Of a stretch of DNA of 64,000 nucleotides, positions 45,261-57,700 are shown in pieces. The stretch is from assembly GCF_963169125.1 (NCBI RefSeq), contig NC_084794.1:118582358-118646357 (forward strand), written 5' to 3'. Source of the stretch: Humulus lupulus (Eukaryota; Streptophyta; Magnoliopsida; Rosales; Cannabaceae). Under the pieces are notes generated by a model, which was given only the letters and a program-made list of their open reading frames with translations, was not told where the DNA came from and searched no databases. A program made the translations under genes and the position numbers. Every line of letters starts with the position of its first letter. Within the stretch, counting starts at the first letter, position 1.

Positions 45261-46793
45261 AGGCCTAGAAAAGATATATACAGGAGCTGAAGACCCACGA
45301 CAGTTCAGTATACACTCTTGAGCAGTGTATGCCTAAGCAGCTAAAGATGTATAAACATCCAATCATTTTTACAGAAGAGGACACAAGTCACGTCTAATTC
45401 CTACATAATGATATGCTTGTAATAACTATTCAGCTCACTAATAGAAGAGTCCAAAGAATTCTGATAGATAACAAGAGCTCAGTGAATGTACTATTTAGGT
45501 CCACTCTGGAAAAGATGGGACTCTTGGTCACGGACCTAAAAGCTTCTTCAATGACTCTTTACGAATTTTTAGGTGAAGGGCTGGCAGTGATAGGGATGAT
45601 CGAGCTCAAGGCAACAATTGGAGATGAGACTCGAACCATGACAAAGATGCTCGAGTTTATCATCATAGACTGCCCAACTGCATACAATGCCATCCTAGGT
45701 CGACCTACTCTGATCACCTTTGAGGCAATCATTTATGTTCGTCATTTGGCTATGAAATTTCCCACACCAACAGGAATATGTATGGTCAGGGGTGATCAAC
45801 TAGCTGCCAAAGAATGCTATAGCATCTCAATAACGGGAAGAACGCAACCTGGGCACAAGCTCTGGTAATATTGAAGAAGCAGAAGAGCTTCAATTAATGG
45901 AGATTGAGGTCGCTAAACTGGAGGAGATTGACCCAAGAATAGGCAAAGAACAATCAAAGCTTCAAGCTTTTGAGGAACTGGGAGAAGTAATCCTTGATCA
46001 TGAAGCCACTTCCAAAGTTGTAAAGATTGAAAGAAATTTAAGCACAAAACAGAAGAGAAATTTGATTGACATGTTGAGGGGGAACAAGAAGTTTGAATGG
46101 AATGACAAATGCGAACAAGCTTTCTAAGGTCTGAAGAAGCATCTAGATGAATCCCTCATTGTATCTAAGCCCATTAACGGAGAGGCTTTATATCTTTATC
46201 TGGTGGTAACAGAAAGCGCGGTCAGCGCGGTTCTTTTTTGAGAAGAGGACCGATCAAAAGCTAGTTTATTATACCAGCAAACGACTATTAGGAAATGAAA
46301 CTTGATATCCTTTAATGGAAAGACTCGCGTTCTGCCTGGTGCTGGCCTCGAGGAAGTTACCACCCTATTTTCAGTCCCACACAATACATGTCTTACTGAT
46401 CAACATTTAAGGCAGGCTTTACAGAAGCCTGAAATGTAAGGATGATTGTTAAAGTGGGCCATCGATCTTAGCCAGTTCAAGATTCTTTATAAACCATGAT
46501 CAGCCATCAAGGGGCAAGCCTTAGCTGATTTTGTGGCCAAATGAACATGTTTTCTGGACGAGCCTATGAGAGATCCTGTATAAGAATTGTGGAAGCTGTC
46601 ATGGACGGTTCATCCAAATAGCACAGATAAGGAGCTGGAATAATTCTAATCATTCCTGAAGGACATTGCTTCCACACAACACTAAGGTTTGGATTTAGTG
46701 CTTCTAACAATGAAGTTGAATAGAGGCTTTATTAGCTGGAATTCAGATCTCCAAGGAGCTAAAAGCAAAGGCCATCCACTGCTACAACGATGT
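45261..46793 (+). pseudogene. Older Tat-like pol: protease, RT deleted, first RNase H
   Basis: A gag tail (FTEEDTSHV, about 45370) leads into the protease at 45413-45868: ILIDNKSSVNVLF, where the active-site Gly reads Lys, and NAILGRPTL. A pre-RT segment (45897 on) ends at NLIDMLR and is joined in frame to GNKKFEWNDKCEQAF at about 46071-46085. In the intact relative these are residues 214 and 507, so about 290 codons containing all of RT are gone. The RNase H region (46128-46560) and the start of the archaeal-type RNase H (46590-46793) follow with stops and frame breaks until a family L LTR begins. Confidence 0.85.
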
Positions 46794-49035
46794 TGTGACG
46801 CCCTACTAACACAAGACCACCACCTCATGTGTTTAAATAATGCTTAACTCACTAAGCGAGAGAGTTTGGACTCAAAAGTATGATTTAAAGTTAAACAAAA
46901 AGTTAAAACACTAAAATTTGATTAAAAGATATAACCTTTTCATTAAAGCTATAAAAGTTACAGAGGATCCCATTTAACTTAAAATATATATATTTATAAT
47001 CATTGGTCTCAAAAGAGGTCAAACTAAACAAAACAAATTGGACTTTTGACTCAAGTCCCTTAAATAACTCAACCCGGTAGGTTAAGCAGGCTGAACATGT
47101 ATGCCTCATCGCCAAGCTCTCCAACTCATGGCTGGTCTACCTTCCATTTGCTCTTACCAGCACCATACAACACCCATGAGCCAAGGCCCGACAAGAAAAA
47201 CCCAACATGGCATAAATAACAAACATAATAAACATATATAACAATTCACAAATCATAAATGCATTCAATTCAAAGATATAATCGTTTAGCATGACCTATG
47301 TCGAATAAGGTGCATCACTGAGCCTCATGCTTATGGCTTATGCTGGAGGAGTGTGTACTACACTCCAATACTAGCCTTGCCATCACATCCTACATTTTGC
47401 ATGATTATAGTCGAACATGGTCCGCACCGATCAATTACAAATAAACTCAATACAGACAAGCATAATAAATAAAGATATGTAGTAAGGGTACAGAACCCTA
47501 ATTCAACGCTCAATTATAAAGTCATAGCCGTTTAGACCTAACAAGACCAATGCCCGCTCTATGTGAAAATGCCAACTTTTCTTACCTCGAGTTCAGTGAT
47601 GGAAACTGGATGACCTCGAGTGCGATCCTTTTTCAAGCCTTTCGGAACCCTAGTCACAATAAGCATCGAACGCCAATTAGAAACCAAAACTAGTTAGGTA
47701 CTCGTGAAGCAAAACCTAAATTTTGGGACCTCTAAACCCATTATATATGCTAGTGGAATCGTCCCCCTAACCCCTGAATAGGTCCTCAAGTCAGACTCTA
47801 TAAATTGGGGCACATGACATGGTCGCACCAGCCTTCGAGCGCGGTCACGTGCACAGTAATATTTGAGGTTCTAGGGCATGGGCGCGGTCGCGCTAGTGCC
47901 TTGGAAACTCGAATCGCACCCCAGATTTTTCATAAATCCACCTGCGTTTTTCTCAACCCAAACTCAATTCCCATCAAATTTGATGCACAATTTTGACCCC
48001 AAAATAGCCATACAGCTCAATATGCACCCACAATATTAACTTAACCTCAAATTCAAATTCACAATGACCAAACTTAGAAATAAGGGATAAAATGCCCAAT
48101 TTTTCCGAATTACAAAAATCAAACAAAAAATCCATGGTTTTTCAACTTCAATTCAACATTTATAAAAGTTCACAAGAAAGTTCTACTTCCACTACACTCA
48201 TCTAAACATCCTAGAATCAATAGATTTCGAAATTCAACCAAGAACCCCAAATTCCCTCAAGAACAACTATGAAAACAAATAAAAGAGTTGATACATTCCT
48301 CTGTGATCTTGGATTCTTATGAAGAAGATGAAATTGGCAGCTCTTAATTCGTTAATGAAGCTTGAAATTCCTCTAATAATCTTGAAAGGATTCAAAGAAC
48401 TTGATGGAAAACTTAGTGTAACTTGGTTGTGAGGAAAAATGAAGATGAAGCTAGAAATTGAAGAAGAGAAGAACACGTGAGATGAGGGAACCAAACCTAA
48501 TTTTTGCTATCAAATAACCAAATGACCAAAATGCCCTCCCCTTCTAATTGTCCACTAAATTAATCCCAAGGGAAATATGGTAATCTCGCCCCTAACTCTA
48601 ATTACACCACTAATCTCCAATTATTCAACTAATATCCATTAAACATTAAAATTCTACTAACTAATTTTACTCTACCAATATTCTAAAGTGAGAAAATTCC
48701 AATAATACCCCGAGGCTCGACCCGAGTCGAGTAATTTCCCTATTGTGACATTTTCACTGTTTCCGCTATAAAGGAATCACTATTACTGAAAATAACACAT
48801 ATCTACATAATAATCTGGTCACAATGCACATAGCACATAAAATTTACAAATATACCATCAACAGGTCAAAATTACAAAAATGCCATCTTTTATCAAAAGC
48901 GGGTCTTTTAATTAATTTAATGCACATAATCGGCATATTCAATTAAATAATAATATAGTTCACAATAATTCAGTTCATGCCCTCCAGACATGCTATTTAA
49001 GGTATTAAACCTCATTAGGAGTTTTGGACGCTACA
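46794..49035 (-). mobile_element. Solo LTR of family L inside the older Tat-like element
   Basis: About 2242 bp, plus-strand TGTGACGCCC at the left and GGACGCTACA at the right. It splits the archaeal-type RNase H between CYND and SQLV. A clean target duplication is not visible (GATGT versus AATTC), probably through decay. It carries GC words at 47810-47925 (GGTCGCACCAG, GGGCGCGGTCGCG) at the same relative place as in other copies. Confidence 0.75.
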
Positions 49036-49339
49036 AATTCGCAACTTGTGTGAACCAGGTGTTGGGAGAATACCAAGCTCGTGGAATTAAGATCACTGCA
49101 TAATTGGCCAGAGTAAAGGAAAAATTATCAAATTTCGAGTTTTACTCATCGAGCAAGCACCTCACGAGCAAAACACCAATGCAGATGCATTAGCTTGGCT
49201 TGCCACAACCAAGAAAGCGAACACGTTGAACGTTGTTCCGATTGAATTTCTTGGAAAGACGAGCATAGAAGAAGAGTCTGAAAAGATCGAGATAATTCAC
49301 ACAGGATTGGCCTGGATGACTCCAATCGTTGACTATCTC
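49036..49339 (+). pseudogene. Older Tat-like pol: end of archaeal-type RNase H
   Basis: Resumes with TCGCAACTTGTGTGAACCAG (SQLV-VNQ with one base lost), VLGEYQARGIKIT, then NADALAWLA-like text, and IEEESEKIEIIHTGLAWMTPI. It is cut after DYL by a copia LTR at 49340. Confidence 0.75.
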
Positions 49340-50728
49340 TGTTAGGGTTTGTGCCCTAAAAGCATGTGAAAAGACATTTTATTGATTTAAATAAAAGTAT
49401 AATTTTTATTATATTTGAATGTTATAATTATTGTTTGAATCATTTTTATAAATATCAAAAAAATTCATATTCATTTATGAGAATATGATCTTGTATGTGT
49501 ACGAGAGAATTAAGATCATATATAATGAACAAAATAGTCAGCAACATATTAAAGTACAAAATCCTTAATGAATGGTTGCTAGTACGATTTACTAAGCATA
49601 TGATATGCGAGTAATCTAGATTTGGATTACTGATGTGGATAGTCATCTTGGTAAATGTGTTGTAAATAATAATGATTATCTATAACAAGAACGATGTGAA
49701 TTAATTATCTGTATAAAGTTACTGTTTGCCATAAAGATTTAATTCATATCTTAAAAGATGATCATTTGTAGATCAGTCTAAATCCTGAGTTATCATGAAC
49801 TCTTGTTTATGTTTATTGGATCTTATGATTCATTCGCTAAGGTTTCTTGATATAATGAGGCTAGTGACTTTTTTTTTGGAGATTCAATATCATGAATGGT
49901 CGGGAACATGATTTTACAATAATGCAATCCATGCTTTCCTAACGGATCAAATATTGGTTCCTTTAAGGGTTAATTATGGGACTGAATAGTTATTAAGCTC
50001 AAATATATAATATGATTGTAGATTAATTATTCACTGGTGAATTATTGGTACTTAAGGAACAAGAGGTAACTAGAAGGGTAAAACGGTAATTCTTGACCAG
50101 CTCTAAGTAGCGAACCAATAAATGAGGACATAACTACATTTATTGATTACATTTATTAATAATTAAAATAAATATTAATCAATGTTTAGATTAATATTTG
50201 GGAGAGTTAATTATTTTCTTATTATAAGATAACTATTCAAACTGATAATAATTTAAGATAAGTTTAATTTTTAATTAATTGATATTTATTTTTTAAATAA
50301 ATATATTGTCTTAAAATCAATTAAACAAACAAATGAGAAAATCAGGAGGCTACAACAGTGGCTCCACTTAAGGTGCCACATCATCCATGTGATTTGAATT
50401 TTGAATTTCAAATTAATTTGTTTATTTAATTATTGTTGTTAAATTTGATTTTAATAAATAATTAAATTAAAAGTAACTGATCAGTTTTTGAATTAATAAA
50501 TATAAATAAAATAAAATAGTTTTATTTTATCTTTATAAACCTAAAAGGAAGCAATTATTTTAATGAAGTTGCTATCTTGGTTATCAGACTCTCTCAGAAA
50601 AGTAACGATAGAATTTTCTAGGCTTTACAATTCTATAACTTTCTACAAGCATTATCTCTTCTCTAAACTCTCTAGATCTCATGATTTGAGAACATCTAGA
50701 GAGCCTAAATAATTAACCTATGAATTCC
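49340..50728 (+). mobile_element. Copia LTR inside the older Tat-like element
   Basis: Starts TGTTAGGGTTTGTGCCCTAA. It shares blocks with 9575-9941 and, in reverse, with 25545-26730 and 33614-33990. The 3' end is placed near 50728 because integrase text restarts at about 50739. About 70 residues expected between DYL and the integrase piece are missing, so the insertion came with, or was followed by, a deletion. No TSD found. Confidence 0.65.
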
Positions 50729-51710
50729 ACATCCCACCATGAAGATACTCAAGCAAGGAAATTTTTGTCCCACCATGAATAAAGACTCAGCCTTATATCG
50801 TCAAAAGTACGATAAATGCCAACATTTCTCAACGATAGCTTGGGTTGTACCTATCCAACTGACTATGATCTCGTTGCCTTGTCCATTCGTTGTCTGGGGG
50901 TTAGATTTAATTGGATTGCTTCCTATGGGAAAAGGTGGAGTACGCTATGTTGTGGTCGCAGTGGACTATTTTACTAAGTGGGTCGAAGCTAAACCATTAG
51001 CAAAAATAACCTCGAAGAGAGTATTGAATTTTGTAGTGAAGAACATTATTTGTCGATATAGACTCCCAAGGAAAATTGTGTCTGACAATGGGACTCAGTT
51101 CGATAGCGACTTGTTTACGAACTTCTGCAAAAAAGTATGGGGTTATCAAAAGCTTCTCCTCTGTGGCATATCCACAAGCTAATGGACAAAGGGAGGCGGT
51201 GAATAAAACCCTGAAGGCAAGCTTGAAGAAGAGATTGGAAGACGATAAAGGGTTATGGCCTGAACAACTCCCACAAGTACTTTAGGCGTACATAACATCT
51301 CACTGTACATCCACTGGCCATACCCCGTTGTCATTAACATACGGAAGTGAGGTTATGCTCCCAGTCGAAGCCTTAGTGACATCCTACAGGTGAATAACTT
51401 TTGACCAAGAGAAAAACCACGATCATTGCAGTTGAGAAGCATCGCAGCTCCAACTCGCATAATACCAGCAAAAAGTAAGTTGGTACTTGAATTCGAGAGT
51501 CAAGGAAAGGAAGTTCGAGTAGGGAGATTTGGTATTGAGAAATGTATTATTGGCGAATAAAGATCCTAAACACAGCATGCTATGACCGAACTGGGAGGGA
51601 CCCTTTCAGATCGTGGAGATCTTACAAGAATGAATGTTTAAATTAGCTCGATTAAACGGGAGTTCCTCAAACTTGGAACGCACTACATTTAAGGAAGTAT
51701 TACCAATGAA
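50729..51710 (+). pseudogene. Older Tat-like integrase
   Basis: Open at 50739-51182: half of the zinc finger (YDKCQHFS), WGLDLIGLLP (first Asp), YVVVAVDYFTKWVEAKPL, KIVSDNGTQFDS (second Asp). A frame change near 51140 leads to the third acidic motif, PQANGQREAVN, with Glu retained. Stops at 51283 and beyond break the C-terminal part (LSLTYGSEVMLPVE, NWEGPFQIVEILQE). The catalytic triad is still readable, but the gene is not translatable. Confidence 0.85.
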
Positions 51711-52115
51711 TGTGTAGTTTGAGTTTTTATGTTATTTCAATAATAAGGTTTATTTATAAAATCCATTCTTGTTAAGTCCTTATAATAAATTAAATTTACT
51801 CGTTTTTAAGCACAATACCAAATTTTTCTTTAATTTTGTTTAACAACCCTTTAAAAGCGACCTAGAATATTAATAAATTATGATCGCTTGGGGGGCAGAT
51901 ACCTACGATTATAGTTTTTTATTTAGTATATTTAAAGTCTTTGAAAAAATTTTGAAACTTAGAATTTGGAAATGAATAATTTGGTAACTTGATTAAGACT
52001 GGGTTTTCATGATAATTCTGAGCACAACTAAGTTAACAAGAAAAAAGCAAAGCGATAAAACCCTAGGCATAACCAGGTACAAGGCCTGAATAATAACAAG
52101 TGACCTATTAAGCTA
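51711..52115 (+). other. 3' untranslated region of the older Tat-like element and junction
   Basis: AT-rich, no gene. A polypurine tract CTTGGGGGGCAG lies at about 51885-51897. The expected LTR start (TG) after it is not recognisable. At about 52050-52145 two short related words (CATAACCAGGTACAAGGCC and CTAACCAGGTACGCGACC) mark the transition to the chromovirus-like fragment. Confidence 0.45.
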
Positions 52116-53669
52116 CTAAAATCCTGGATCTAACCAGGTACGCGACCATGCAGGCATAGGCTCAGGCATTCTATATAATTTTTCCACAAAGGATGCAAAT
52201 ACAAAAGAATGTGATGCACCAATATCCATTAATGCATATGCCGAGGTTTGGGCGATAGAAATCTGACCTAACACCATATTAGAAATCTGAACTGGGCGAT
52301 AGAAATGGTCCAGTTCCTTTGTCGCTTTGCGTAAGCACATAAACTCGAGGTGGAGCTCCAATTTATTTATGTTGGTCATTTCTGCTGCCCTTGGCTAGCA
52401 TTTAGCACTCTTTAGCAAAGTGGCATGGCTTTCCACAATTATAACATACCCCACACTTGCCTCGATGGCGTCAGTTAGACTTGTTGCACAGTGGCCATTG
52501 TTAAAACTCACTTCTCGGTTGTTTGTTGGGACTAACCATTGCCTGATTGGGAGGTCCCTCTTTTCTTTTGTTATCACCCCCAGTATTCAGCCTTAAGCCT
52601 CTTGGATTGTTTGTCCTCCCCGAGTTTTGGCCGAACATCGAGCTGAACTTTACTCTTGGCCCATTATGATTGGCCTGAAATTGTCCATGGTTGTTGGGAA
52701 TGTACCTCCTGCCTTTGTTCTTATGTGGTTCTAGCTTGTCCGACACGACCCAAGACTCTTGGCGAAGAGCCCGTTCCACAGCTTCGACATACATTTTCAC
52801 ACCAGTCCTACCAGTGTCTACACACTTGGCAATGTCATTGCGCAAGCCCTTCATGAAACTCCACATCTTGTTCCCTTCAGTGTTCACCTGGTTCTTTGTG
52901 AACCTAGACAACTGGTCTAACTTTCGAACGCAGTCCTGCACACTCGACGTTCCCTGCTTCAAATTTGTGAGCTCATTCACTTTGTGCTCGTTCACTGCTT
53001 ACTGAAGTACTTGGCATTGAACAAGGTCAAGAACTCTGACCATTCCATCTCGACAACATTATTCCCTTTCTTAGTTGCGTCCCACTAGATGCGGGCATCT
53101 TTTCTCAGCATATAGATCGTGCAAACTACCTTCTCTCTCTCAGTAGTTCCCATGAAGTCGAAGATCCTTTCCAAGATACTGATCCATTCCTCTGCCACTA
53201 ATGAGTCAGTGGTCCCCTCGAACATAGGTGGATTCTTGTTGCCAAACCTTTTTGAGATAGGTTTTGCTCGGGCAGCTCTTGGTACTTCTACTGGCGGTAC
53301 AGGTTGTTCATCGACAACCTACAAGCCAGGGTTCTGTTCTTCATTGTTTTCAGGTGGTATTTCATTGTTTGCGGGTGGTACTTTGTTGTTTTGAGTGTTA
53401 TTGGGTGGCATGGGGAGTCATCCCAAAAGGGTATTAAACCTTTCAGCTTGGAGGGCATCAAAGTCCTCCTATTTCTTTTGCCCTCTTTCAATTTGGGCTC
53501 ACTATGTCTCCATTAGCCTTTGTAGATTATCCATTTACTCGGCTATCTCACGAACTCTAGCAGCTTGGGTTAGAGCTTTAGCGGCAGGCGCATTCTAAGC
53601 TCTAGCAGCAAGCGCAGCCTAGCCCCGAGTAGTAGCACCCCTTCTTCTTTGAGCTCTTGTCCTTGACAT
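52116..53669 (-). pseudogene. Chromovirus-like gag and protease fragment
   Basis: Read from about 53669 (MSRTRAQRRRG) downwards. The gag N-terminus is broken by stops. The gag domain follows (WDATKKGNNVVEMEWSEFL, FNAKYFS, NELTNLKQGTSSVQDC, KFDRLSRF-like KLDQLSRF), open at 52501-52995, then the zinc knuckle CYNCGKPCHFAKEC (about 52425) and the protease start with LMDIGASHSFVFASF (52116-52379), where D-T-G reads D-I-G. It ends at 52116; RT, RNase H, integrase and chromodomain are missing. The gag wording fits Tekay/Del-type chromoviruses. Confidence 0.8.
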
Positions 53670-53714
53670 TTGTTTGATTTAAAATCAAAAGGCTCCTAAG
53701 CGCATAGAGACGAG

Positions 53715-53726
53715 AAGCTAATACCA
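53715..53726 (-). other. Candidate primer-binding site of the chromovirus-like element
   Basis: On the minus strand TGGTATTAGCTT lies about 46 bases before the gag start and resembles the initiator-Met site TGGTATCAGAGC (9 of 12). If correct, everything upstream to 58453, including the acidic ORF, would be LTR. Confidence 0.4.
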
Positions 53727-53736
53727 ACACAGATAG

Positions 53737-54008
53737 TTACTTAATATCTTATTTAAGCATGCCAAACATATCAAGCACAACAAGCAATCAACACTTTTTA
53801 ATAAAAGTTATCAACTTTACTCCATAACTTATACTATATACAACAAAGTTTTAAGTTTGAGTTGGCCATTCTAAGGGATTCACAAAACTAGCCCTAAAAA
53901 GTGGACTTATATATTGCTAGACCAGTTACTTATTTTCTTAAATATATACAAGGTAGGTACATAATTCAAAAGTAGGCAAGTTCCTAACACCTATTTAGCC
54001 CCTAACAC
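53737..54008. other. AT-rich stretch between primer-site candidate and acidic ORF
   Basis: No gene seen. AT-rich, with the repeated word CCTA(A)CACCTA near 53985-54012. Confidence 0.4.
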
Positions 54009-54686
54009 CTACTTGGTGTCGCTGCCAGCGGCCATATCCGAGCCCTCCTCGGGATCCTCCTCAGAGCTCAGCTCGGGCCCCTCCTCAGGCTCTTTTCTAC
54101 AGTCTTGTCTGAAACTCTGCTCAGAGTCCTCGTCAAATTGATCTATTGGATCTTCCTCGGTCTAGTCCATCGGCTCCTCATAGGAAAGTTCCCCATCCTC
54201 GAGTTCCTTGCCAGCCAATTCCTCCACTGGAAAGTTCTCAGCTACAACTGTGGCCTCTACTGCCACCGGGTTTTTGCTGCCTCTACATCATGTACCTAGG
54301 CATTATGTGCAGCAAGAAGCTCACATAAGTTCATATTCCACCTTGACCTCCTACCCAAAGGTCCGAAGGTCATCTCAATGGATATCCTGAAGGCAGTCTA
54401 GTATGGAGTGGCTGGCCTCGAGTGCCTTTCTTGGTACCAAAGAAAGGTTGTGTCTCTCAGACACAAACTTTCCAATCTTACCCTAAACATAGGGGTGTAT
54501 CGATGTCATCGTAGATGATGTTCAGTGAGTAATTCTATGCCTAGACTTCTTCATAATGGTTTCTCCTTTGAATACGACAGGTGCTACGTTGGTGAAGGCA
54601 CGATAGATCTGGGTTCTCTGTTGGTGGTCATACATTATAAGTGGGTCGACTACGATGGGATCAATCACCTCAGGTTCGTCAGCCAT
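54009..54686 (-). pseudogene. Acidic ORF upstream of the chromovirus-like gag, function unknown
   Basis: ATG at 54686 (MADEPEVIDPIVVDPLIMYD), stop TAG at 54009-54011, 226 codons in one frame with no indel needed, but about eight in-frame stops, mostly TGA or TAG, as expected from C-to-T decay of CGA or CAG. The N-terminal part is mixed (TQIYRAFTNVAPVVFKGETI), the C-terminal third is strongly acidic (EELAGKELEDGELSYEEP, EEDPIDQFDEDSEQ, ELSSEEDPEEGSDM). An intron-like segment with GTAAGT donor and TATAG acceptor (54697-54763) precedes the ATG by about 10 bases. I do not recognise the family. The kept frame argues that it was once a coding sequence of the element. Confidence 0.5.
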
Positions 54687-54763
54687 TTTTACTAACCTAT
54701 AATATATAAAATTTAGGTTAGTAAAAATAAAAAGAACATACTAAAAGAAGAGACAATACTTAC

Positions 54764-57700
54764 AATGAGTGCTGGTCTATCTTTGCGAAATGTACATGTG
54801 GGTTGTCTACAGAACCGGCTCAACTCGAGCACGCGATAATGTAGAAATATAAACATTTTCATTTAACAAAATGTCTCAAAAACCCGTATAAAAAAACTTT
54901 TTAAAGTCGTATGGCCACACTTAATATTTAATACAAACATAGTTTATGAAAAGTAAACTGAGCCTTGTTTATGAAAATAAAACAACATTTCCACACACAC
55001 AAAAAAAAAAAAACAGCTTCCCAAAAGGTCGGTCCATATGTACATCCACAAAGTAGACTCCAGCACTCACTGCTTTGCTTTGCCCTTGTTTTTACCTACA
55101 ACAGGGAACAACTAGGTAAGCGAAAATGCTTAGTAAGTTCAACTTTAAAACAAAGGTATGTAGAGAAGACAGGTGGTCACTCGACAAGTCACTGACCACT
55201 GATAACAATAGCTCAAAAAAAATTAGGGTTATGGATCCATCCGGACCCTAAGCAATCAATCTCAAGAACGCAAAAGCGTCCTGGCAAACTTATGGTTATG
55301 CCTGATAACCAATGGCAAGCTATTTCAAATAAACAGATAAATCCCTACACTCAAGAAATCCCAGAGCAAACAGATATAATATATCACAATATAATTCAAG
55401 ACCAACGCTCGACAATTTCTGTCAATCCAAGTGTATCATGCCCTCCATCATATTTACTAATAAATAGGGGAGAACTGAGTCTTAACACTAAGAACTAGCC
55501 AATAAATATCCCCATCAAGGGTAACAATCGAGTTACCTAGGGAATCGCTACTTATCCAAAATTAAATCCCTCACAAGGGTAACCATCAAGTTACCTAGGG
55601 CATTGATACTATTCAAGAGTGTAATCGAAGTTACACAGGTTTACAGAGACTTCTATGTTAATCAGTGGTGCTGGCGAGTAGTTGCCCCTAAGGTGTTCAA
55701 CCTCACTCAAACTTGGCCGCCCCTAGTCTCTCTAGGCACTTTCACTAAATGGCCAATATTCACGGCTGCTATCCGAGAATAACTTATCAGAGCACTTGCT
55801 CGGGTTCTAACCGTTCAATGATTAAGTAAGCATGAGGACCCCTAGGTCCCATTCATTTTGGCACCCCTAGGTTTAAACCAACAATCCTCACCTCTTGGCC
55901 GCTCATCGCGGTAGTGAACCGAACATAATAAAATCAAACAAGTAGTGTGACGGGGATCAGCCATCTAGGATATGACGGATATCTACTAGTCATATTTTTT
56001 GAATCAGCACCTACTAGACTAACGTCTCTATGTAAACTTTCTACGACAGTGTATACATGTGCATGTGTCTCTATACTAACATACATTACACTAGTTGTTT
56101 CATGTTGTAGCCACATAATAGAAGTTGACTTACCTGGAGACCTTAGCTTTTAGCAAGATTTCACCCTTCAACGTACAATCCAATTATGCTTAGCCAATAC
56201 TGTAATTATCCATATTGTATACTCGGATTAATTATGGCACTCATAATTCATTATTATTATTTTGGGTAGTTTGGTCATTTTTAAAATCATTTGTAAGGAT
56301 TAAAGATCCTTATTTGGTTTTAAACGCATATAAGAAATTCATACGCAAAAATTTGAGACTAAACCCTAAGTCTCAAGGAGACCAATCCTATAGTCTCGAT
56401 ACCTAGGCTCGAGTATCGCAATAGTATTTCCCATAATCTGCTAAAAATCTTATTCTTTAAAAGTTCCGCTATTAACTCGTACTTTCAACAAGTCGGTTAA
56501 ATATATAAATGATTTTAGTCAGTATTATATTCAGAAAATACTAATTAAATTCCTCAATTATTTTTCAAGAAAATAATCTCTTAATTTTCCTTTTATTTTT
56601 CTTAAGTTTTTAATCTCTAAAAATTGTTTTAAGAAAATAGTATAATTTTAACTTAATTAGGAAAACAGTTAATAATTGATTATCTTGACTAATTAATTCT
56701 CCGAAGTCAATAATCAAGTGTGCTTAGTAAAAATAATTTAATTAATTTTTTCTTAAAATATAGGGTTTTAAACCCTCTTTTAATTTATTAAATTTATTAA
56801 TAAATTAAATCTTTTATTTTTAGAAAGAATAAAAATAATTCTCACTAAATGTGAAACCTCATTTTTCACATTTTTAATTACATACTTTGTTAGGATATAA
56901 CTTGAAATTTACTTACCCAATTGTGACCAAAATTTCTCAATTCAATCTTTGGTATGTCGTTTAGGTCTCTGTAAAATCTTAGGTCAAAAGGAGCATTTTT
57001 TATTGGTGAAAACATGTTTCATACATTTAGGTAAAAATGGCATTATTTTTAAGTCTTTATTTTTTTCAAACTTTGGTACTTAATAATTCTCAAACCGTTC
57101 AGTATTTTGTTACCAAATTTCACAGAAGCATACTAGGATATGACAAGAATATGTCCACCAAATTTTAGCAAAAATTATGTTCATTTTCCTTATACAGTGG
57201 TTGTCCAAACTTAGTCCTGAAATTAAGAACATTTTTTAGTGTTTAAAAAGCTCAAATTTATGTACGCCATCTCAACAACATCAAAGTACAATTTATTTTT
57301 ATAAAATCCATTATATAATGGATGCTTGACCCCTTGAAAGTCAAGGCTCAAAACTATTTTTTCAGTTTTAGGGTTTTCAACAAAACCCTTAGGGATTTTG
57401 GGTCTCTATTTTAACAATCAACATTCAAGCATCATAAAGATTATCAAGCAACTAACATAGCCTTATTACATCACCAATAAGAAACTTTAAGCATTAAATA
57501 CACAAAATAATGCTTAAAAATAAAAATCATACAAAAACAACCATAAAAAGTAAATTTTTTACCTCTTGTTGTTCTTGCTTTAGGTTTTGATGTTTCTACT
57601 AGCTTTAGAACCTTCAAAACTCTTTCAAAACCTTAAACACCTCCCCCCCCCCCCCCCCCCCCCCAACATATATAGTTAGTTATTGAAAGATCTATGGTTA

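Noticed and set aside
53119..54390. Plus-strand frames over the chromovirus-like region
   Set aside because: Shadows of the minus-strand gag and acidic ORF, which carry the recognisable motifs.
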